A stretch of DNA of 64,000 nt from Lecanosticta acicola. Taxonomy: Eukaryota > Ascomycota > Dothideomycetes > Mycosphaerellales > Mycosphaerellaceae. The stretch covers positions 186,001-250,000 of the forward strand of contig CAVMBE010000036.1 of assembly GCA_963674455.1 (NCBI GenBank). Direction: 5' to 3'. The position numbers and the translations under genes are program-made. A model generated the notes under the pieces. It was not told the DNA's origin, ran no database searches, and was given only the letters and a program-made list of their open reading frames with translations. Shown here piece after piece: positions 1-11,378 of this stretch. Numbering within the stretch: position 1 is the first letter of the stretch; the number at the start of each line of letters is the position of its first letter.

Positions 1-1
1 G

Positions 2-1810
2 ATGTCACTTCGTCGCAAGACCTTGACGAACAAGTTCAATGAAACGGAGCTCATGGAGCAGAGTGAAGTCTCCTTTGTTGCTCCGCTTCCTGGCGAGCGG
101 ATGATGAGTGTATCGCTGAGTGTCTCGAGGCCGATGACCAAGCGTCAACCTGTTGGACGCGTTCTGGATCCGCAATCGTCACCCACCAAGTACGAACCAA
201 GCTTCATGTTCAGCGATCTGCCTGAGTTTACCGTACACGAGGAGGACTGCGAGCGCCCATCTGAGCGAGCTCTCGCTGAACGCCTTGCTGCGCACGCGGC
301 TGCGGAAGTCAATGACCGATATGCGCTGTCAGTCAAAGATCTTGTAAATATCCTGACAGACGTTCAAGAGGACGAGCCTTACTGGGAAAATATCAAGCAA
401 CTGGACCTGCATGACCGAGCACTGGCATCCTTGCATGGCCTTGGAGACTTCTGCGGTAGTGTCCAGGATATCGACGTCTCGGACAACAAACTTTCGTACC
501 TCAATGGGGCACCCTCGACGGTTCGACAGTTGATAGCTAGGTCCAACCAGCTCAGCAGTCTGACACCTTGGACTCATCTGATGAACCTCCAATATTTGGA
601 CATCTCTGGCAATCAGCTTCACAATCTTGACGGACTTTCGTGCCTCATTCACTTGCGGGAGCTACGTGCGGATGACAACGAGATCACTTCCATCAACGGC
701 ATCATGAGCCTAGATGGTCTGCTAAAGCTGAGGGCAAGGCGCAACGCTATCAAGTCGGCCGACTTTTCTTCAGCACATCTCTGCCGCTTGGAAGAACTTG
801 ACCTCTGCGGTAACTCTGTGAGCACAGTTCAAAGTTTGGAGTCGTTACCCAGGCTAGAGCGACTCAACCTGGATGGCAATCCTTTGACGAAACCATTCTC
901 CGCCTTGGAAGAGATGCCACATCTCAAACACCTTTCGCTCAAGGGCTGCAGACTGCAGCGCCTCGATGTAAGACACATGCCGGCGCTGCACACATTGTTG
1001 CTGGACGAGAACTCACTGTCTACTGTGTCTGGCGTTGAGCATCTAAGATGTCTGGATGTCCTCAGCATGAGGAAGCAGACCCTTTCTGGAGGCAGCCACG
1101 TTTCCATCTTGGAGGAACCTCTTCAAGCTCGGACAGTCCGCCTTTCTGGAAACGAACTTCCCTGCGTTCGACTGCCCCACAGTCTACTCAGTCTCCAACA
1201 TCTCGAGATGGCGTCTGTTGGTCTTCAAGAACTGACGGATGATTTCGGCCTCAAGCTTCCCAACCTGATGACACTCAACCTCAATTTCAACTCTTTGAAA
1301 GACGCGAGACCTCTTTTGAATATCCAGAAGCTTGAGCAAGTCAGCATTTGCGGCAATCGCCTTAGTAGGCTCCGGAAGAATGTCGCTGCTTTGTCCAAGA
1401 TAGCGACGGTGACGAGCATTGACCTCCGGGACAATCCGCTTACTCAAGGATTCTATCCTCATTTTGGAGCCACCCAGCAGACGAGTGTCATTCGACGTTC
1501 GCCCTCTGACGAAGACGACGAGGATGAGAAAGCTGAGAAGCGTGAGGCTGCGAGATATGTCTTGCCTGCAGTAGACGCAGATCAGGACAGAGTCCACTAC
1601 GGAAGGATGGATGACGATTCGAAGTTACGGCGGAGAGTGTATCAGCTTTTGCTGGGCAACAGCTGCGGGAAGTTGGACTACCTAGATGGCTTGGCGTTTG
1701 ATAAGAACGGCGCGATGGTGAGGGACAAGACTTGGGAGAGACTGATAGAGCTGGGCATTGTGAGGAAGTCTGGTGCTGTTGGCCTGAGGAGCGACGAGGA
1801 GTCGCCGTAA
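2..1810 (+). CDS. Leucine-rich-repeat scaffold, Nud1/Cdc11-like (5' part probably outside window)
   Basis: The 602-residue open frame starts at the window edge, so the true start is probably upstream; family members have a long disordered N-terminus. Residues 1–110 are low in structure. From about residue 127 to 480 there are consecutive leucine-rich repeats of the SDS22-like type (LxxLDxSxNxL pattern), followed by an acidic stretch (DEDDEDEKAEKREAARY). A C-terminal helical block (about 540–590) contains SKLRRRVYQLLLGNS and DKTWERLIELGIV. The repeat order and C-terminal block resemble Nud1 (budding yeast) and Cdc11 (fission yeast), scaffolds at the spindle pole body that recruit mitotic-exit/septation kinases. 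Family assignment is from pattern recognition; another SDS22-type LRR protein is the alternative. Confidence 0.72.
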   Translation: MSLRRKTLTNKFNETELMEQSEVSFVAPLPGERMMSVSLSVSRPMTKRQPVGRVLDPQSSPTKYEPSFMFSDLPEFTVHEEDCERPSERALAERLAAHAAAEVNDRYALSVKDLVNILTDVQEDEPYWENIKQLDLHDRALASLHGLGDFCGSVQDIDVSDNKLSYLNGAPSTVRQLIARSNQLSSLTPWTHLMNLQYLDISGNQLHNLDGLSCLIHLRELRADDNEITSINGIMSLDGLLKLRARRNAIKSADFSSAHLCRLEELDLCGNSVSTVQSLESLPRLERLNLDGNPLTKPFSALEEMPHLKHLSLKGCRLQRLDVRHMPALHTLLLDENSLSTVSGVEHLRCLDVLSMRKQTLSGGSHVSILEEPLQARTVRLSGNELPCVRLPHSLLSLQHLEMASVGLQELTDDFGLKLPNLMTLNLNFNSLKDARPLLNIQKLEQVSICGNRLSRLRKNVAALSKIATVTSIDLRDNPLTQGFYPHFGATQQTSVIRRSPSDEDDEDEKAEKREAARYVLPAVDADQDRVHYGRMDDDSKLRRRVYQLLLGNSCGKLDYLDGLAFDKNGAMVRDKTWERLIELGIVRKSGAVGLRSDEESP

Positions 1811-2487
1811 AACATTCCGGAAACGATGTCGATTGGTGTTGGGGCTATTGAATTCCTTTGAGCGATGGTGTTGGACGGGCTGAGCATGACATTCATGATG
1901 GGCGTCTTATGAAGCATGGCTTGTAATGGTTATATTGGTAGACCTGCGAAGGTCGACTTTCGCAATTCAGAGCCGTTTCTTGAGGTCTCTCTTTGTGAGA
2001 GCTTTCCACCATGAGGCGAAGTCAGACGATTCGATCTCTCCCCTTCAGCTAAACATGTCGCAGGGCGCAATGCGGGCGTTGATGTCGGCTGAGCATGCTC
2101 GCTGCAGGCCGATAATCGATGCATGCATACAAAACCGAGCTCGCAGGTGGAGTCCAGTCCGTATTCTGCTCGTTCATGGAGGCACGGCTGGCATGGCAAG
2201 TCCGCGGAACCACGAGCTTATTGATCGACTTTGAGAGTTTGAAGACGTTGGAAATATACTTTAATTCTCAGACTTGATGTCATTGAAGCCAAGATTGACT
2301 AACCATTGCGATCATTGACACTGTGTGATTGGAAGTGAGCAGGGCTTTTATTTGGATAAGAAACAACTGTGACGATGGGAGGAGAGTTTTTCTCAGAGCG
2401 AGAATAGAAGAAGAGGAAGGCGTCCGGTTCGCGCATTCATTACTACGCTATCAACGACCAACAACACCCACCACCACCACCGCCAAA
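1811..2487. other. Intergenic, no gene seen
   Basis: This spacer separates two genes in tandem. Short open frames on both strands lack coding character. The last 60 bases before the next start are A/C-rich with CCACCACCACC, a common fungal 5'-leader composition. Confidence 0.5.
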
Positions 2488-3304
2488 ATGTATCTGTCCC
2501 TCAAGGCCACCATTTTCGCATTGGCTGCTCTCGCCTCCGCCGAAGATGCCGCTACAACACCAGGCTACGACTGCCCACCCAACAGCATCACTCCCTCCAT
2601 CCCCCTAAGCAACACCAACCTCACTTTCGGCCAGCACTACGCCGTCCTCAACCTCGACCTCATCAACGGCCTCGTCTCCCCCATCGCCAACACCCCGCAA
2701 GGCTCCCAATTCATCAGCAACACCGCCCGCTGGATCTCCGCCGTCCACTCCCAGAACCCCGCCCCCCTCAGCATCTTCACGCGCATCTACTACAGCAACG
2801 CCCGCAAACCGGAACTCGGACCCGACACGCCCTTCGGAAAGCCGGAGGGACCTTGGGAACGGCGACGGATCCCAACACGGCCATCTTCCCGGCCTTCCAC
2901 GCGCGGCCGGATGAGGGCGACGTGGTGTTGCAGAAGACGAGGTATTACGCCGGGTTTGGCAACGAGCTGGAGGAGATTCTGCGGGCGCAGAAGATTGACA
3001 CGGTCATCCTGTCCGGGATCCGCACCAGCGGGGTGATTCTCAACACGGCCTATCAGCTCTTTAATCTGGACTATAATGTTCAAGATGTTGTCCGACGAGG
3101 CGTGCATACATGACTTTTTTTTTGCTGATGATAGACGACGACGTCAGGTATGTGATTGCCAACAATACGATCGAAACGCCACCGGACACGCCGGGCATCA
3201 ACGAGGCGATTTTGGAGGGGATTATCCCCAAGTTGCCGGCCAATGTTATTACGATTGAGCAGGCTATGGCTGCTCTGGAGAGAAGTGGGCCGGCGGTGTA
3301 TTAG
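2488..3304 (+). CDS. Isochorismatase-family hydrolase, secreted, reading frame broken
   Basis: The start ATG (CGCCAAAATG context) is followed by a signal peptide (MYLSLKATIFALAALASAEDA). The isochorismatase-like fold continues through three frames: frame one to about 2840 (ending near GPDTPFGK), frame two from about 2841 (LGTATDPNTAIFPAF, then VILSGIRTSGVILNTAYQLF) and frame three from about 3155 (YVIANNTIETPPDTPG to a stop at 3304). The first switch has no possible intron and looks like a one-base loss near 2840. The second could be an intron between about 3075 and 3155, but I found no GT–AG pair that keeps frame. The usual nucleophile Cys is a Gly (RTSG), as in a subgroup of fungal members. 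It is either a pseudogene or carries sequence errors. Confidence 0.6.
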
Positions 3305-6300
3305 ATCGAAGGAGAGAGCAATCCAGGTAGAGTAGCGATAGTCTGACGGTTAAGAATGAGATGCCGATGGACTATGTCCACATTTATCTTATTGGAAATT
3401 TTTGTTGAGAAAAGCTAAGGACTCGCATTGATTGATTGATCATGTTCCTCGAAGTCGCTGCACTCGCTCTAGCCGCGGGGCAAAGTGAGGGCAGATTGAC
3501 TCTGATAATTTTGAACGCGTATAGATGCCATGATCTGAACCCAGCAAGATGTACGGAGTGATGACTGCCGCCCGGCCTTTGACGATGGAAGTCTTGGAAG
3601 GGCAATGCGGCGTGGACACTTACTTGGCGGGGACCCATGAGACCAATAATGGCTGGCGTCGGTCACTCACGATGTCGTGCATACGGTCGGCACCTTCTCC
3701 TGCATGCGACCCCCACCCATGCTGCTCACCAACAGGCACAGGCACAGCACCACCAACACCAACACCAACACCAACAGCCGCACCAACGACCGACCTGACC
3801 CTGCGTGCCGCGTACAAAATCCTTTTATCCAATCCTCTCGGTGCCGGAGATGCAAGTGCATCGTCAAAAAGCACCAACAGCATAGCATGCATGCATGCGG
3901 GAAGGAAGGAGAGGCTGATGGTAGGATAGTAGTCCCGAATCGGCATTGTGGAGGTTAAAGTAAAGTAAAAGCATCATAATCCTTCCGGCTGTAGATGCAA
4001 GCACTTGATGGAGGCGACCGCACCCGGAGCGGCAAAAAGCATGCATGGTTGGTAGAGAAGGAGCCAGTTGGCATTCGCTTTGTTAACCCCCCTCGGCAGG
4101 TACATACGGTCAGCTACTATAGCTGTGTAGATAGTAGTCGGTAGTAAGTAGTAGAAGGATAGAATGCGAATCTAGCGATTCGAAACTGTAGGGTAGATAT
4201 CCCTCGGACACCGACTGCTGAACTTTTCCCCCCCCATGTAGGCAGCCTTCCAGTGGGGGGAATGCGTGCGTGTATGTATGTAAGCGCCGTGCTTTTCTCG
4301 TGTAGATCCGTTAGAAGCTAGATTGCTTTTTGTTTATTAGGTATATGCTTTGCATGTGAAAGATGGGACAGGGTGGGGTGCATGGGGGAAGGGGAGGAAT
4401 GGAAGGAGAGCTGGAAATAGTACCTACCTTACCTTATCTAAGCCATCAATGCCACCCGCCTCTCCCGCTCCTTCGGTGTCGTACGTACGCCGGTCACCTT
4501 CAGCCAACTTTGGTCGTAGGAAGTCGTGCATGCATGCACGCATTCATCCATCATACCCTTCTTACTACCCTATAATTGGTACTGTATAAGGCCAATGAAG
4601 GAAATTCAGCCACAGAAAATCCACACACTCGTCCATGCTCTTCACAATTCTGTATCATCATCAAGCTTTTTTTTTCCCTTCTCGCTTCAGCCCGTTTGCC
4701 CCCAACGATGTGACGGGGATGGCTGGTACAAGAAATCATGACCCATGACCCATGACCGCCGCATGCAATCTGTGCAAGGGCCTCGATCTTCCGTGCGGCG
4801 CTTATTACGGTTCCCGACACGACCACGACCAACGGATATCACATCCATACATCCATCATGCTTGCTTGAGTTGCTTTTGCTTTGCTTTGCGGATGGTGGC
4901 TGGTAATACTGTCCGTGCATTTGTTCATCACATGACAAGGCTTGCCAGCTTGCCAGCCATCTTGTGAGAGGGATCTGCTTTTTCGTCACAAGACAAGACA
5001 GACGGAGCCAATCACCGTGTTTCCCACATCCTCGTTTTGTGTAGATGCAGGACCAGCCGTGTGTGTATATGCAGCCCAGCGTGGGGGGGGGAAAGGCGTG
5101 AAGGCAACGCGAACAAGGACTTCCTAGCCTGGGATTCGCAACGCATCCGCATCCGCATCCGCTCTCTACCTCTCTCTCTCACAGAAGAAAGGAGTTCGCA
5201 GGAACCCAACAGCGCATAATACCTAACTAATACGCGCAATTAACTGTACTGTACTACTATACTATACTGTAAGTAAGTAAGTAAGCGCCCGCCTAGCCTC
5301 CCTTCCCGTAGTCTCCTTAACGTTACCTACTACTATATCTCCTATCTATTTTTTTTAGTGTTCGCTCTCTAGCTTCCAAAATGGCCACGTAGTTTAAGGA
5401 GTAGCAATAGTAGTAGCGTGTAGAAACCGAACAAGCGGCAAGATATCATGAATAGCAAGGATCCCAGCAACTTCGCCTTCACCCGGGGGTCCCGCGAAGC
5501 GAACACGATGCGATGCGATGCGATGCGATGCGATTTGGTGGCGTCTTGCGGACGACCAGGTGGTTTTGCTGAAGAGGGATCATCGCGGCTCCGAGAGAAA
5601 GCATCCGGCGCGAACTCTCGTCAGGTCCAGGCACCTGCGACGGGAACATGAAACCGGGATGATGCCCAAAACGCGCACCACAATTTCGAAATTGAAAGAG
5701 ACCGAGGGAAAAAAACGTCGTACCAGATGCAAATTGTTGTAATGCGAGATTCTAAATAGTATAAATTAACACGTGAAAGCACGCGAGAAAGGCCAAGTCA
5801 GTCTGGCGGTACAGAGTAATGCGTCAGAAGCAGGATCCTTCTCCCCCCCCAAAAAAAGACACCGATATCAAAAGTTGCGCGCGCAAACAAACTTCCAGGG
5901 GGTATAGAGCTGATGATAGACAAAGCAGCCAACTTTTCCTTTCCCAACCCAGGCAAGAACCGCAATGTGATGATGCAGATGTATGACTCAAACAAAACTG
6001 TTCAGGAGGGATGGTTGCATCCATCCATCGTGCGCCGCGCGTAATCATGAGAGTCCCCAGTCTAGTTGTACATCCCGTGAGAAGAAGCGTCCCGTGTGAT
6101 CCAGTCAGAAAAGAAGGTGGCAAGACAGAGATGCCGGTAATATCAAATCCGAAACTCCCGTATCTCCAGATGTATCCCGGTACGCAGCAATGAACGAGTT
6201 GGGTATCAGAAGGCGAAGACGCAGTCCTTGCTGTGCGTGACCCCAAACACGTGGTGAGATGAGGAATTCCGTGTCGCCACCGACGCGATTGCCACTCCAG

Positions 6301-6313
6301 GCAGCAGTCGCGC
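3305..6313. other. 3-kb gene-free spacer with simple repeats
   Basis: No convincing coding frame on either strand. It holds short tandem runs: CCAACA units near 3757–3785, GTAAGTAA units near 5270–5286, CGCATC units near 5142–5162 and CGATG units near 5506–5534. Palindromic GCATGCATGC words recur near 3885, 4037 and 4525. Confidence 0.5.
5506..5534. repeat. CGATG pentanucleotide run
   Basis: About six uninterrupted copies of CGATG in intergenic DNA. Confidence 0.8.
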
Positions 6314-7555
6314 TTACTTGGTGGGGTTGCGGAGGATGTCCTCGCAGTTGGCGTCGAAGCGCATGCTCCACAGGCGGATGCCAGCCATCAGCTTTTCCGT
6401 GCGCTCCAGTTCGCGATCGCGCCCGAAGATGGCATCGACGAACTCGCAGCCGCTGTTCTTGCCCATGGTGACGTTCTTGGCGCCGCCGCTCTCCTTCTTG
6501 GCGGCCTTCCACATGTAGTTCTCGCAGATCTTGAGGAGCTTGTTGAAGCGTTGCCAGAGACGCTCGCCGGAATCGAGGAAGTCGTCGACCAACTCGCGTT
6601 TCTTGGTGGCGCGGATGCGCGGCATGATGTCCTCGGCGCGCTTGATCTTGTGCGCGAGTTGGATGAGTAAGAGCCAGAGGTCGCCCGCCACCTCGGACAT
6701 GGGGGTCGCCGGGCCGTAGAAGAAGACGGTCCAATCGTAGATCCACTTGCCGAGAGAGTTTGCGTCGAAGACGCTGCCTAGCAGCAGGATTGGCTCCTCG
6801 GTCGGATCCCAGTTCTTGTAGGAGTAGCCGGCGGGAATGCCGGCCTTGCGTGCGTCTTCGGCGGTAGCCTTGGGTGGTGGTGGCGACGAGGCCGTGCTGG
6901 GCCGCGTGCGCGGTGGCGGCTGGGTGGGCTTGGCGGTGTAGGAGGCGCGGCGAGGACGCGGCATGCTGTCGGCCGGGGTGTAGATGGGGACCTGATCACG
7001 AGAGCGATGATCAGTTCGTGGCTCGCAGTAGTAGTATGTCTGTTGTTGTTGTTGCTTCTTGTACGGCGGCGGTCGCGGTTCGTACTGTTCGTAGCGCGGC
7101 AGATACTCGAAGGAGCGGTCGTAGCGGTCGTAGTCGTCGACGTGCTGCTTCCGGGACGAGTATTGCTTGCTGCTCGAGTACTTGCGCTGCTTGGTGCCCG
7201 AGTCTCGTGGTCGAGGAGGGTCGCGCTTGCGATCAGAGCCACTTACATGGTCGGATTTGCGCTGGGGCGTCGAGTGCGCCGAGGAGGAGAAGTACGCGCG
7301 GTCTGATGCGGTGTATTGCGTCGACTTGCTGGGCGTCGAGGCGGCCGTGGTGGTCGCGTAGGTGTAGGTGTACGTCCCGTCGCCGGTCGCTCGTCGAGTG
7401 TGTCCTTTCGACGGCGCGGAGGCGTAGGAGTAGTTGCGCGGAGAGAAATAAGTATAGCCCCCGGCGGGCGGCGGAGTGGTTGGGGGGGTTCGGTAAGTGT
7501 ATGATGCATATTGTGGTGGATGCATGGGATATGCGCGTGTCTGGAATGTTGCCAT
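6314..7555 (-). CDS. Conserved fungal protein ('vegetative cell wall protein gp1'-type annotation), function unknown
   Basis: The product is 413 residues from the Met at 7555. The frame stays open further upstream, but that part is low-complexity and not family-like, so MATFQTRAY is preferred. The first 230 residues are disordered and rich in Tyr, Thr, Ser, Pro and Arg. The conserved part is the C-terminal 180 residues, beginning around IPAGYSYKNWDPTEEP and LLGSVFDANSLGKWIYDW and continuing as helices (DLWLLLIQLAHKIKRAED; GERLWQRFNKLLKICENY). This layout is widespread in Pezizomycotina under misleading cell-wall names. There is no signal peptide or membrane segment, so a cytoplasmic or nuclear protein is more likely. 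A GTAAGT near 7245 on the minus strand might mark a small intron, but splicing is not needed. Confidence 0.7.
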   Translation of the reverse strand: MATFQTRAYPMHPPQYASYTYRTPPTTPPPAGGYTYFSPRNYSYASAPSKGHTRRATGDGTYTYTYATTTAASTPSKSTQYTASDRAYFSSSAHSTPQRKSDHVSGSDRKRDPPRPRDSGTKQRKYSSSKQYSSRKQHVDDYDRYDRSFEYLPRYEQYEPRPPPYKKQQQQQTYYYCEPRTDHRSRDQVPIYTPADSMPRPRRASYTAKPTQPPPRTRPSTASSPPPPKATAEDARKAGIPAGYSYKNWDPTEEPILLLGSVFDANSLGKWIYDWTVFFYGPATPMSEVAGDLWLLLIQLAHKIKRAEDIMPRIRATKKRELVDDFLDSGERLWQRFNKLLKICENYMWKAAKKESGGAKNVTMGKNSGCEFVDAIFGRDRELERTEKLMAGIRLWSMRFDANCEDILRNPTK

Positions 7556-8754
7556 TGCGGTGATGGCGAGGCGTCCAGACGCGCCTCGCGGCGGTGGAGA
7601 TTGGGCTCTAACTCGGACGGTGAGGTCGAGCGTGTGGTAGAGGAGGACGAGAGGAGGAGGATGATCGGTTCTCTGCGTCTCTTCGTGCGAACATTGAGGA
7701 TGGCTGATGGTGATCTGGACGAGACCAGGTCGGGACGAGATCCAGAAGGGTCTCGTGCGGTGGAAGACGGGACGGGTTTGGGTGAGTCTTAGTAATTTGG
7801 GGGAGGTGCAGCGCGCTGTAGCCTGGGAATTGGGTCCTTGGGAGAGGATGTTGGAAAAGGACGAGGTTCGGAGTGCGACACGCGAGGTATATGCGGGCGA
7901 CCAGGGTGCGCGCACGGACCGTCGCGCGGCAGGGGGGCAGGACCGGGAGTGGTGGTGCCGTGTGGCTGAGGAAAACGTTCACACGTTGGCGATGGGATCG
8001 CTGGCGGACCGAGCCAACGTGTCAGGGAGTGAGTAGTGTGGGCGGCGGTAGACGGGTATGATATGGGATGGGATGGGATGAGATGGTGAAGAAGCAAAGG
8101 GGAAGAGGCCCAACAGCGGGGGGATGCCGGTGTGTTTTGACGCACGCACCGCCGGATGGAACGCAGCCGGAGGGATCATGCATGAAACACCGAACACAGA
8201 ACGCTGCTGAGAGAGAGGAATGCACAGACGGCGGCGTGGGCTCATGGATACTGTATGTATCTCATTATTATGTATCTTGTTGTATCACGCCGCTCTTGTC
8301 CGGGAAAGGGAAGGGAGCTGATGGCTCGCTCCATCGATGCTTCTCCCGCCATCTGGAATCCTCCGCACATACACATGCCCTATTTCGGGGGGGTGCAAGT
8401 CGCCGTCGTTCGACCTCGGCCTCGTTGGATCCGTGTGGGATTCGGCGTCCCGCTGCGAGTCAGCTTCATCACGTCCTCGCCGTGCGCTGCCAACGCGACA
8501 CGCTGCATTAGCCCCCATCAATGAACCCCTTAGCTGCTGCCATGCTCTTTCGGCCAATGTGAATCCACCGTGAATCCACCAAGGCCATGCACGCCGCACC
8601 GCGTGCCCGCCCGCAAGGATCCGCCTTCTCATCCTGCCACCCAAACCGTCTGACCGTGTGCTCTTCTGCTCTCCAACATATCACGTCCAACACATGGAGT
8701 TAGTCGTGGGAGTCACTCGGGCTGCATGACTCCTCTGCCAGCACAGCACAGCAT

Positions 8755-8785
8755 ACCACTACCACTACCACTACCACTACCACAC
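8755..8785. repeat. ACCACT tandem run
   Basis: About five copies of the hexamer TACCAC in tandem. Confidence 0.75.
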
Positions 8786-9020
8786 ACCTAATGTACCGCC
8801 CGACGGTCTGCCTCCAGCGACTGCCTCCTCCTGCAACCATCTCCTGCAACTGCCCGCCCGGGGCGCAGCGCCACACCGTCTATTGGCTCACATCTTGCCG
8901 GCAGCAGCTACGCTAGCCTGGAGAATTTCGCTGATTCGTCCACCCGCTGCGCTTCTACCCAAGGCGTTTGAAAGCATACCATACCATCCAACAACCTGCC
9001 ACCGTTATCTAGTACGCGGT

Positions 9021-9053
9021 GCACTCAGCACTCAGCACTCAGCACTCAGCACT
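9021..9053. repeat. CACTCAG heptamer run
   Basis: Four to five tandem copies of the 7-mer CACTCAG. Confidence 0.75.
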
Positions 9054-10405
9054 CCTCACCCGGTGTTGCCGGTCTCGTGCGTTGTCTGTCCCAAATGCGC
9101 GAACCAATCAACCGCTCTCCCTCGCTCCAAGCTGAAAGAGTGTGAAGACGCGCAAACATCTCGGAACTATTCATCTCGTCCTACAGCCTACAGGGCCACC
9201 AATACACCAATATCGGACACGCGCATCTGTCACAGCTTCCACCACCCCTTACGCCGCTTCCTGTCATCCACCGTGCACCCGGTGAACCTCGCACACACAT
9301 GGCGCAGGGGCTCTCCAATCCAGCTTAAGTGGTGAGCTGCTGCTGTGCGTCCCGCTCGTCGGGAACAAACCGATTTCAGCCTCACTACACCGGGGGAACC
9401 TGACGTATTCTTTTCTCTATTCGCTCTCGGGTGCTTGCATTGCCTCATCTCAGACACGAGAGAGAGACACAGCCATGCGTCACCTGCCTTCTCTGCCCTG
9501 GTCTGGTCTGGTCTGGTCTATTTGGCTGATAATATCATGTCAGGCACAGACCGACACAGACACACGAAACGCGCCACTCAATCTCTCGTCTCGTTCCTGT
9601 TCGTTTTTTCTTTGTGTCGATCCCGCGCAGGAACCTCCAACATCTGCAAGGCTCTCTCTCTCCTTCCGGTCACGGGCCCTGCAGATCACTCTTGGAGATT
9701 ATTTGGGGGGAGTCGTACGACAGTTACACCTTGAGCCACCACCACACCTCATCATCTTCCACATGCTCGTCGTCGTCGTTGTTCGTTGTCGTTTGTCGGT
9801 CAGTTGCAACTCGCAACGTGGTACCCTTGCGTTTTAATTAAGCCGCGCGGGTTTTCTTTTATTCCTGCCTTGTCTCGGGCTCTGCTCTGCTCTTTTTTCG
9901 CGAAAGTACATGCGCCGGGCGGTAATCATGGGTGCAGCGAGTCGCTCCTTCCTCGAACGGGAATGTGCGATGTGATAGACAGACCCCGAGCGTTGACGAA
10001 TGGGATGCCCTACCCGCCATCAGGCAAAATCCGTCCAAGACATCTTCAGTTGGAAGAAAACGAACACTGCAGAAGACGACGAGATGACCTTTCCCCAAAG
10101 CCGCAGAAGGCATCGAGGCTACGGTGAGTCGCGACGTCCTCGACGTGAGGGTTAGGGTGTGCACTTACTTTCCTTTCCTTTCCTTTCCACCCCACAGGCA
10201 GGCAGGGAACATGCGATGCCTTTCTAATAAACTTGCTCTTCCCGATTCGACTTTTGCACGAACGATTTCTACAATAATCCAACAGACATTCCATCGCAAA
10301 CACCTCATTCGGACAGGCAAGGCAAGGAAAGTGAGACCTCTCTCCCCTCTCCGCCTTGTAGCGATCTAATCTCTCTCTTCCCCACGCTCTCTCGCTCGTT
10401 CTACT

Positions 10406-10428
10406 TTCTCTCTCTCTCTCTCTCTTCC
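10406..10428. repeat. CT dinucleotide run
   Basis: About eleven CT units inside a pyrimidine-rich tract. Confidence 0.75.
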
Positions 10429-10718
10429 TCTCCTTCCATTTCCCTTGACCTGGTTCTGTATGCTAATAACGAGTCCTCGACGCTACCCAATGCCTATGTC
10501 CGGGCGCGAGAAGTGCATTATGATTGCTTGGGATTTGATTTCGCCACTACTACAGCTAACGACCGCTTTAGACTTTTTGGACCTTGATAGGTGGTCTGCA
10601 AAGTGGTTCCGCGAGGGTTTCTGGAAATTCGAATGATCCATCAGACTATCCCACGGAACAATGCTTGTGGTGGCGCTGCAATGGTTTCCTCCTACCTTGA
10701 CCTTGCCCGGCAGGCATT

Positions 10719-10760
10719 TTTTCTTCTTCTTCTTCTTCTTCTTCTTCTTCTTCTCCTTCT
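10719..10760. repeat. CTT trinucleotide run (left arm of an inverted GAA/TTC pair)
   Basis: About a dozen TTC units, preceded by a T run. It forms an inverted pair with the GAA run some 70–100 bases downstream. Confidence 0.85.
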
Positions 10761-10825
10761 TCCAACTTTCACGAGAGAGCATTCATTGGTTTGCCGTTAA
10801 TAATACTATCCGGATCAGGAAATAT

Positions 10826-10876
10826 GGAAGAAGAAGAAGAAGAAGAAGAAGAAGAAGAAGAAGAAGAAGAAGAAGA
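10826..10876. repeat. GAA trinucleotide run (right arm of an inverted GAA/TTC pair)
   Basis: About fifteen GAA units. They are complementary to the upstream CTT run, so the two could form a long hairpin or triplex. Confidence 0.85.
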
Positions 10877-10925
10877 GATAGCATGGCACCGACAGGAGAG
10901 TAGTGCACAACGCGCGAGGGGGGAA

Positions 10926-10941
10926 CCCCCCCCCCCCCCCC
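10926..10941. repeat. Poly-C tract (16 C)
   Basis: An uninterrupted run of 16 cytosines flanked by GGGGAA and ACGAAGG. Confidence 0.85.
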
Positions 10942-11226
10942 ACGAAGGCCAGCAGGAGAGAAACCCTTTAAGAAAACTCGAAAAAAAAAATTCTGGTGTA
11001 AGTGAATAAAAACGCACATTGTGAGGAGAGGGAGAGAGGCGCATCTGGGCGCAGTCAGTCGCAAAAAAAGAACGATCGATGGGGTTTGATACGTTTTCTC
11101 ATTCATTCATTATTTCTGACTCTTTTTCTTTCCCCACCTTAACAATTCTCAAATTCTTTTTTTTGTTGGATTTTGTGCCATCGGCAATAATCCTGGGAGG
11201 TCCGTCCCAGGTCGTCATTTTCTTGA

Positions 11227-11292
11227 TTTCTTTCTTTCTTTCTTTCTTTCTTTTTTTCTTTCTTTCTTTCTTTTCTTTTCTTTTCTTTTCAC
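11227..11292. repeat. TTTC / TTTTC pyrimidine repeat
   Basis: Tandem TTTC units passing into TTTTC units, with a T-run interruption. Confidence 0.8.
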
Positions 11293-11349
11293 GCTAGGGT
11301 AGGGAGAATGTTCATGCTCATGTCCGCCGCGGGTTGGATACCTCGCGCT

Positions 11350-11378
11350 GAATGAATGAATGAATGAATGAATGAATG
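11350..11378. repeat. GAAT tetranucleotide run
   Basis: About seven tandem GAAT units. Confidence 0.8.

Noticed and set aside
10661..11106. Open frames with poly-Phe, poly-Glu, poly-Ser or poly-Leu
   Set aside because: These are translations of the CTT/GAA microsatellites.
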